From: Bifidobacterium mongoliense DSM 21395
GTDB lineage: Bacteria > Actinomycetota > Actinomycetes > Actinomycetales > Bifidobacteriaceae
Direction: 5' to 3'
Assembly (NCBI RefSeq): GCF_000741285.1
Contig: NZ_JGZE01000018.1
Span: 27,993-91,992, forward strand
Length of the DNA stretch: 64,000 nt
Shown here: positions 62,378-64,000 of the stretch, piece after piece
Layout of the letters: every line of letters starts with the position of its first letter
Position numbering within the stretch: position 1 is the first letter of the stretch
Notes under the pieces: model-generated
The model's database searches: none
What the model was told of the DNA's origin: nothing
The model's input: only the letters and a program-made list of their open reading frames with translations
Made by a program: the position numbers and the translations under genes

Positions 62378-64000
62378 GTGCCGAACCGTCGTTCTTCGTT
62401 GTCCTTCAATTCCCATAACCATACTGATGCCCCGTCCGCCAACCGGCATGACGAGGATGCCCTGTCGTCCGATCGCGCCTCGGGCGTGACATATGACGAT
62501 GAGGCCCAAGCCCCCACCTTCGCCGAGCTGCATGTGCCCAACCGTCTGGTCAGCGTGCTGGCCAAGGACGGCAAGGACACGGCCTTCCCGATTCAGGCCG
62601 ACACCCTGGCCGACTCGCTGGCCGGCCGTGATCTGCTGGGACGTGGTCAGACCGGTTCGGGCAAGACCTTGGCCTTCGCCATACCGCTGGTCGCACGGCT
62701 CGGTGAGAACAACGGCAGCGATGCCGCCATCCGCAGCTTCGAGCACTGGCGCGAGCACGGCGACGAGCGGTCGCGCCGTCAGGCCATGCTGCCGCGCCCG
62801 CGGGGCCTGGTCATGGCGCCGACGCGTGAACTGGTCAACCAGATCGACGAGGTCATACGGCCGTTGGCCGACGCCTACGGCATGGGCACGGTCACCATCT
62901 ACGGCGGCGTCAACCAGAAGCGTCAGGTCGACGCCTTGCGCGACGGCGCCGACATCATCGTCGCCTGCCCGGGCCGTCTCGAGGACCTGTTGCACCAGCG
63001 CCTGCTGTCCCTGGAGGACGTCGAGATCTGCGTGCTCGACGAGGCCGATGAGATGGCCGACATGGGCTTCCTGCCCGCAGTCAAGCGTCTGCTGTCGCAG
63101 GTGGACCGCGATGGTCAGCGCATGCTCTTCTCCGCCACGCTCGACCACGGTGTCGACGCCCTCGTGAGTGAGTTCCTCACCGATGCGAAGATCCACGCCG
63201 TCGACGCCGTCGACGCCCAGGTCGATACGATGACCCAGCACGTCTTCCGGGTGAGCAAGCCCGACAAGTACGAGGTCATCCGCGAGCTCGCTTCGGGCAA
63301 GGGCAAGCGGCTGCTGTTCACGCGCACCAAGTACCAGGCCAAGAAGATGGCCAAGAAGCTCACCGACGCCGGCATCCCCGCCGTCGACCTGCAGGGCAAC
63401 CTCTCCCAGCACCAGCGCGACCGGCATCTGGCCGCTTTCTCCGATGGCGATGTGCGCGTCATGGTCGCCACCGACGTCGCGGCCCGTGGCATCGACGTGA
63501 GCGACGTCAGGCTCGTCGTGCAGACCGAGCCGCCGGAGGATCCCAAGTCCTTCCTGCACCGCTCGGGACGCACGGCGCGCGCCGGCGAATCCGGCGACGT
63601 GGTGACCTTGGTGCTGCCCGAGCAGCGTAGCGAAGCTCGCGTCATGCTGCGGCAGGCCGGCATACAGGCCAAAGCCGAGGACATCACCCCGGCCTCGCCG
63701 GTACTCAAGGAACTCGTCGGCGAGCATGCCCCGCTCGTCAAGGGCTGGGCGCTGCCCACCCCCGTGCAGAACGTGCCCGGTACGGGCCGGCGCCATCGTG
63801 GATCCTCCCAGGGCCGTTCCGGTCGTTCGAAGGGGTCATCGCGCCGTGGCGGCAGGGATCGCGGGGGACGTGACGAGCGTCGCGACGGCTATCGCGAGGA
63901 TCGCCGCGGCGGCGGAACCCGCTCTTCCGATCGCTCGGAACGCCGGAGCGAATACGGCACCGGTGACACGCAGGGCCTGCGCGATGCCTCGGGGCGTCGT
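62378..64000 (+). CDS. DEAD-box RNA helicase (3' end cut by window)
   Basis: 541 codons are visible and the frame is still open at the right edge. Motifs in order: Q motif region FAELHVPNRLVSVL...FPIQADTLA, motif I GRGQTGSGKTLAFA, Ia MAPTRELVNQ, motif II VLDEADEMADMG, motif III FSATLDHG, IV-VI LFTRTK, VATDVAARGIDVSDV, HRSGRTARAGESGD. Then a Arg/Gly-rich tail (RRGGRDRGGRDERRDGYRED) for RNA binding. Starts with GTG at 62378 after GAAAGG. Role in RNA unwinding, ribosome assembly or mRNA decay. Confidence 0.94.
   Translation, partial: MPNRRSSLSFNSHNHTDAPSANRHDEDALSSDRASGVTYDDEAQAPTFAELHVPNRLVSVLAKDGKDTAFPIQADTLADSLAGRDLLGRGQTGSGKTLAFAIPLVARLGENNGSDAAIRSFEHWREHGDERSRRQAMLPRPRGLVMAPTRELVNQIDEVIRPLADAYGMGTVTIYGGVNQKRQVDALRDGADIIVACPGRLEDLLHQRLLSLEDVEICVLDEADEMADMGFLPAVKRLLSQVDRDGQRMLFSATLDHGVDALVSEFLTDAKIHAVDAVDAQVDTMTQHVFRVSKPDKYEVIRELASGKGKRLLFTRTKYQAKKMAKKLTDAGIPAVDLQGNLSQHQRDRHLAAFSDGDVRVMVATDVAARGIDVSDVRLVVQTEPPEDPKSFLHRSGRTARAGESGDVVTLVLPEQRSEARVMLRQAGIQAKAEDITPASPVLKELVGEHAPLVKGWALPTPVQNVPGTGRRHRGSSQGRSGRSKGSSRRGGRDRGGRDERRDGYREDRRGGGTRSSDRSERRSEYGTGDTQGLRDASGRR

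Noticed and set aside
62348..63796. A 482-codon minus-strand frame opposite the helicase gene
   Set aside because: The plus strand encodes all DEAD-box motifs; the minus product is low complexity with no domain.

Overview
This is a high-GC actinobacterial chromosome segment, most consistent with Bifidobacterium. The basis is the codon usage, the gene orders tilS-hpt-ftsH-(folK-like)-DUF3180 and gpm/phoU/sensor kinase, and the mix of NlpC/P60 and CHAP cell-wall enzymes, AI-2E transporter and ATP-grasp/alpha-E/transglutaminase genes. Species cannot be fixed from sequence alone. The left edge cuts gpmA and the right edge cuts a DEAD-box helicase gene.

Layout. 1-6 kb: glycolysis and phosphate sensing (gpmA, phoU, a PhoR/SenX3-like kinase that lacks the phospho-acceptor His, with a PHO-box-like repeat array before it), then manA and serC. 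6-12.4 kb: two secreted peptidoglycan hydrolases, a tandem universal stress protein, an OsmC protein, the thyA-folA pair and a low-molecular-weight phosphatase. 12.4-16 kb: a lower-GC insert with a twice-frameshifted GH3 glycosidase and a divergent TetR regulator. 16-19.7 kb: an ABC exporter and a frameshifted zinc alcohol dehydrogenase. 19.73-23.99 kb: a 4.2 kb integrative element in the 3' half of tRNA-Phe, with a tyrosine integrase, duplicated att core, duplicated arm-type repeats, a broken arsC-like gene, a Ca2+/cation exchanger and small phage-like ORFs. tRNA-Asp follows.

24-33 kb: a DUF4190 membrane protein, galE, an ATP-grasp/alpha-E gene interrupted by an amber codon plus its transglutaminase partner, a TPP riboswitch with YkoE and an NMT1/THI5-like protein, trmB and tRNA-Glu. 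33-45 kb is accessory: a 27-bp inverted repeat, an orphan BrxL-type AAA+ protein whose C-terminus looks like a MIT_C/PLD-like domain instead of a Lon-like domain, small metabolic enzymes and acetyltransferases, a frameshifted Asp/Glu racemase, two MFS transporters and an acetoin/diacetyl reductase. 44-51 kb: two GT2 glycosyltransferases, an AI-2E transporter and an ABC-2 exporter. 51-57.5 kb: a tight housekeeping operon dacB-tilS-hpt-ftsH-folK-like-DUF3180, from which folE and folP (normally between ftsH and folK in relatives) are missing and in which the FolB/FolK remnant is degenerate. 57.5-64 kb: tesB, ettA, an unrecognised TIM-barrel-like gene, a glutathione peroxidase and a DEAD-box helicase.

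Recurring theme: four dispensable genes carry a total of five apparent single-base deletions and a fifth gene carries a nonsense codon, while housekeeping genes are intact. This suggests real gene decay, although consensus indel errors must be excluded from reads. The best candidate for an undescribed system is the stand-alone BrxL/MIT_C-like protein at 33.6-35.7 kb.
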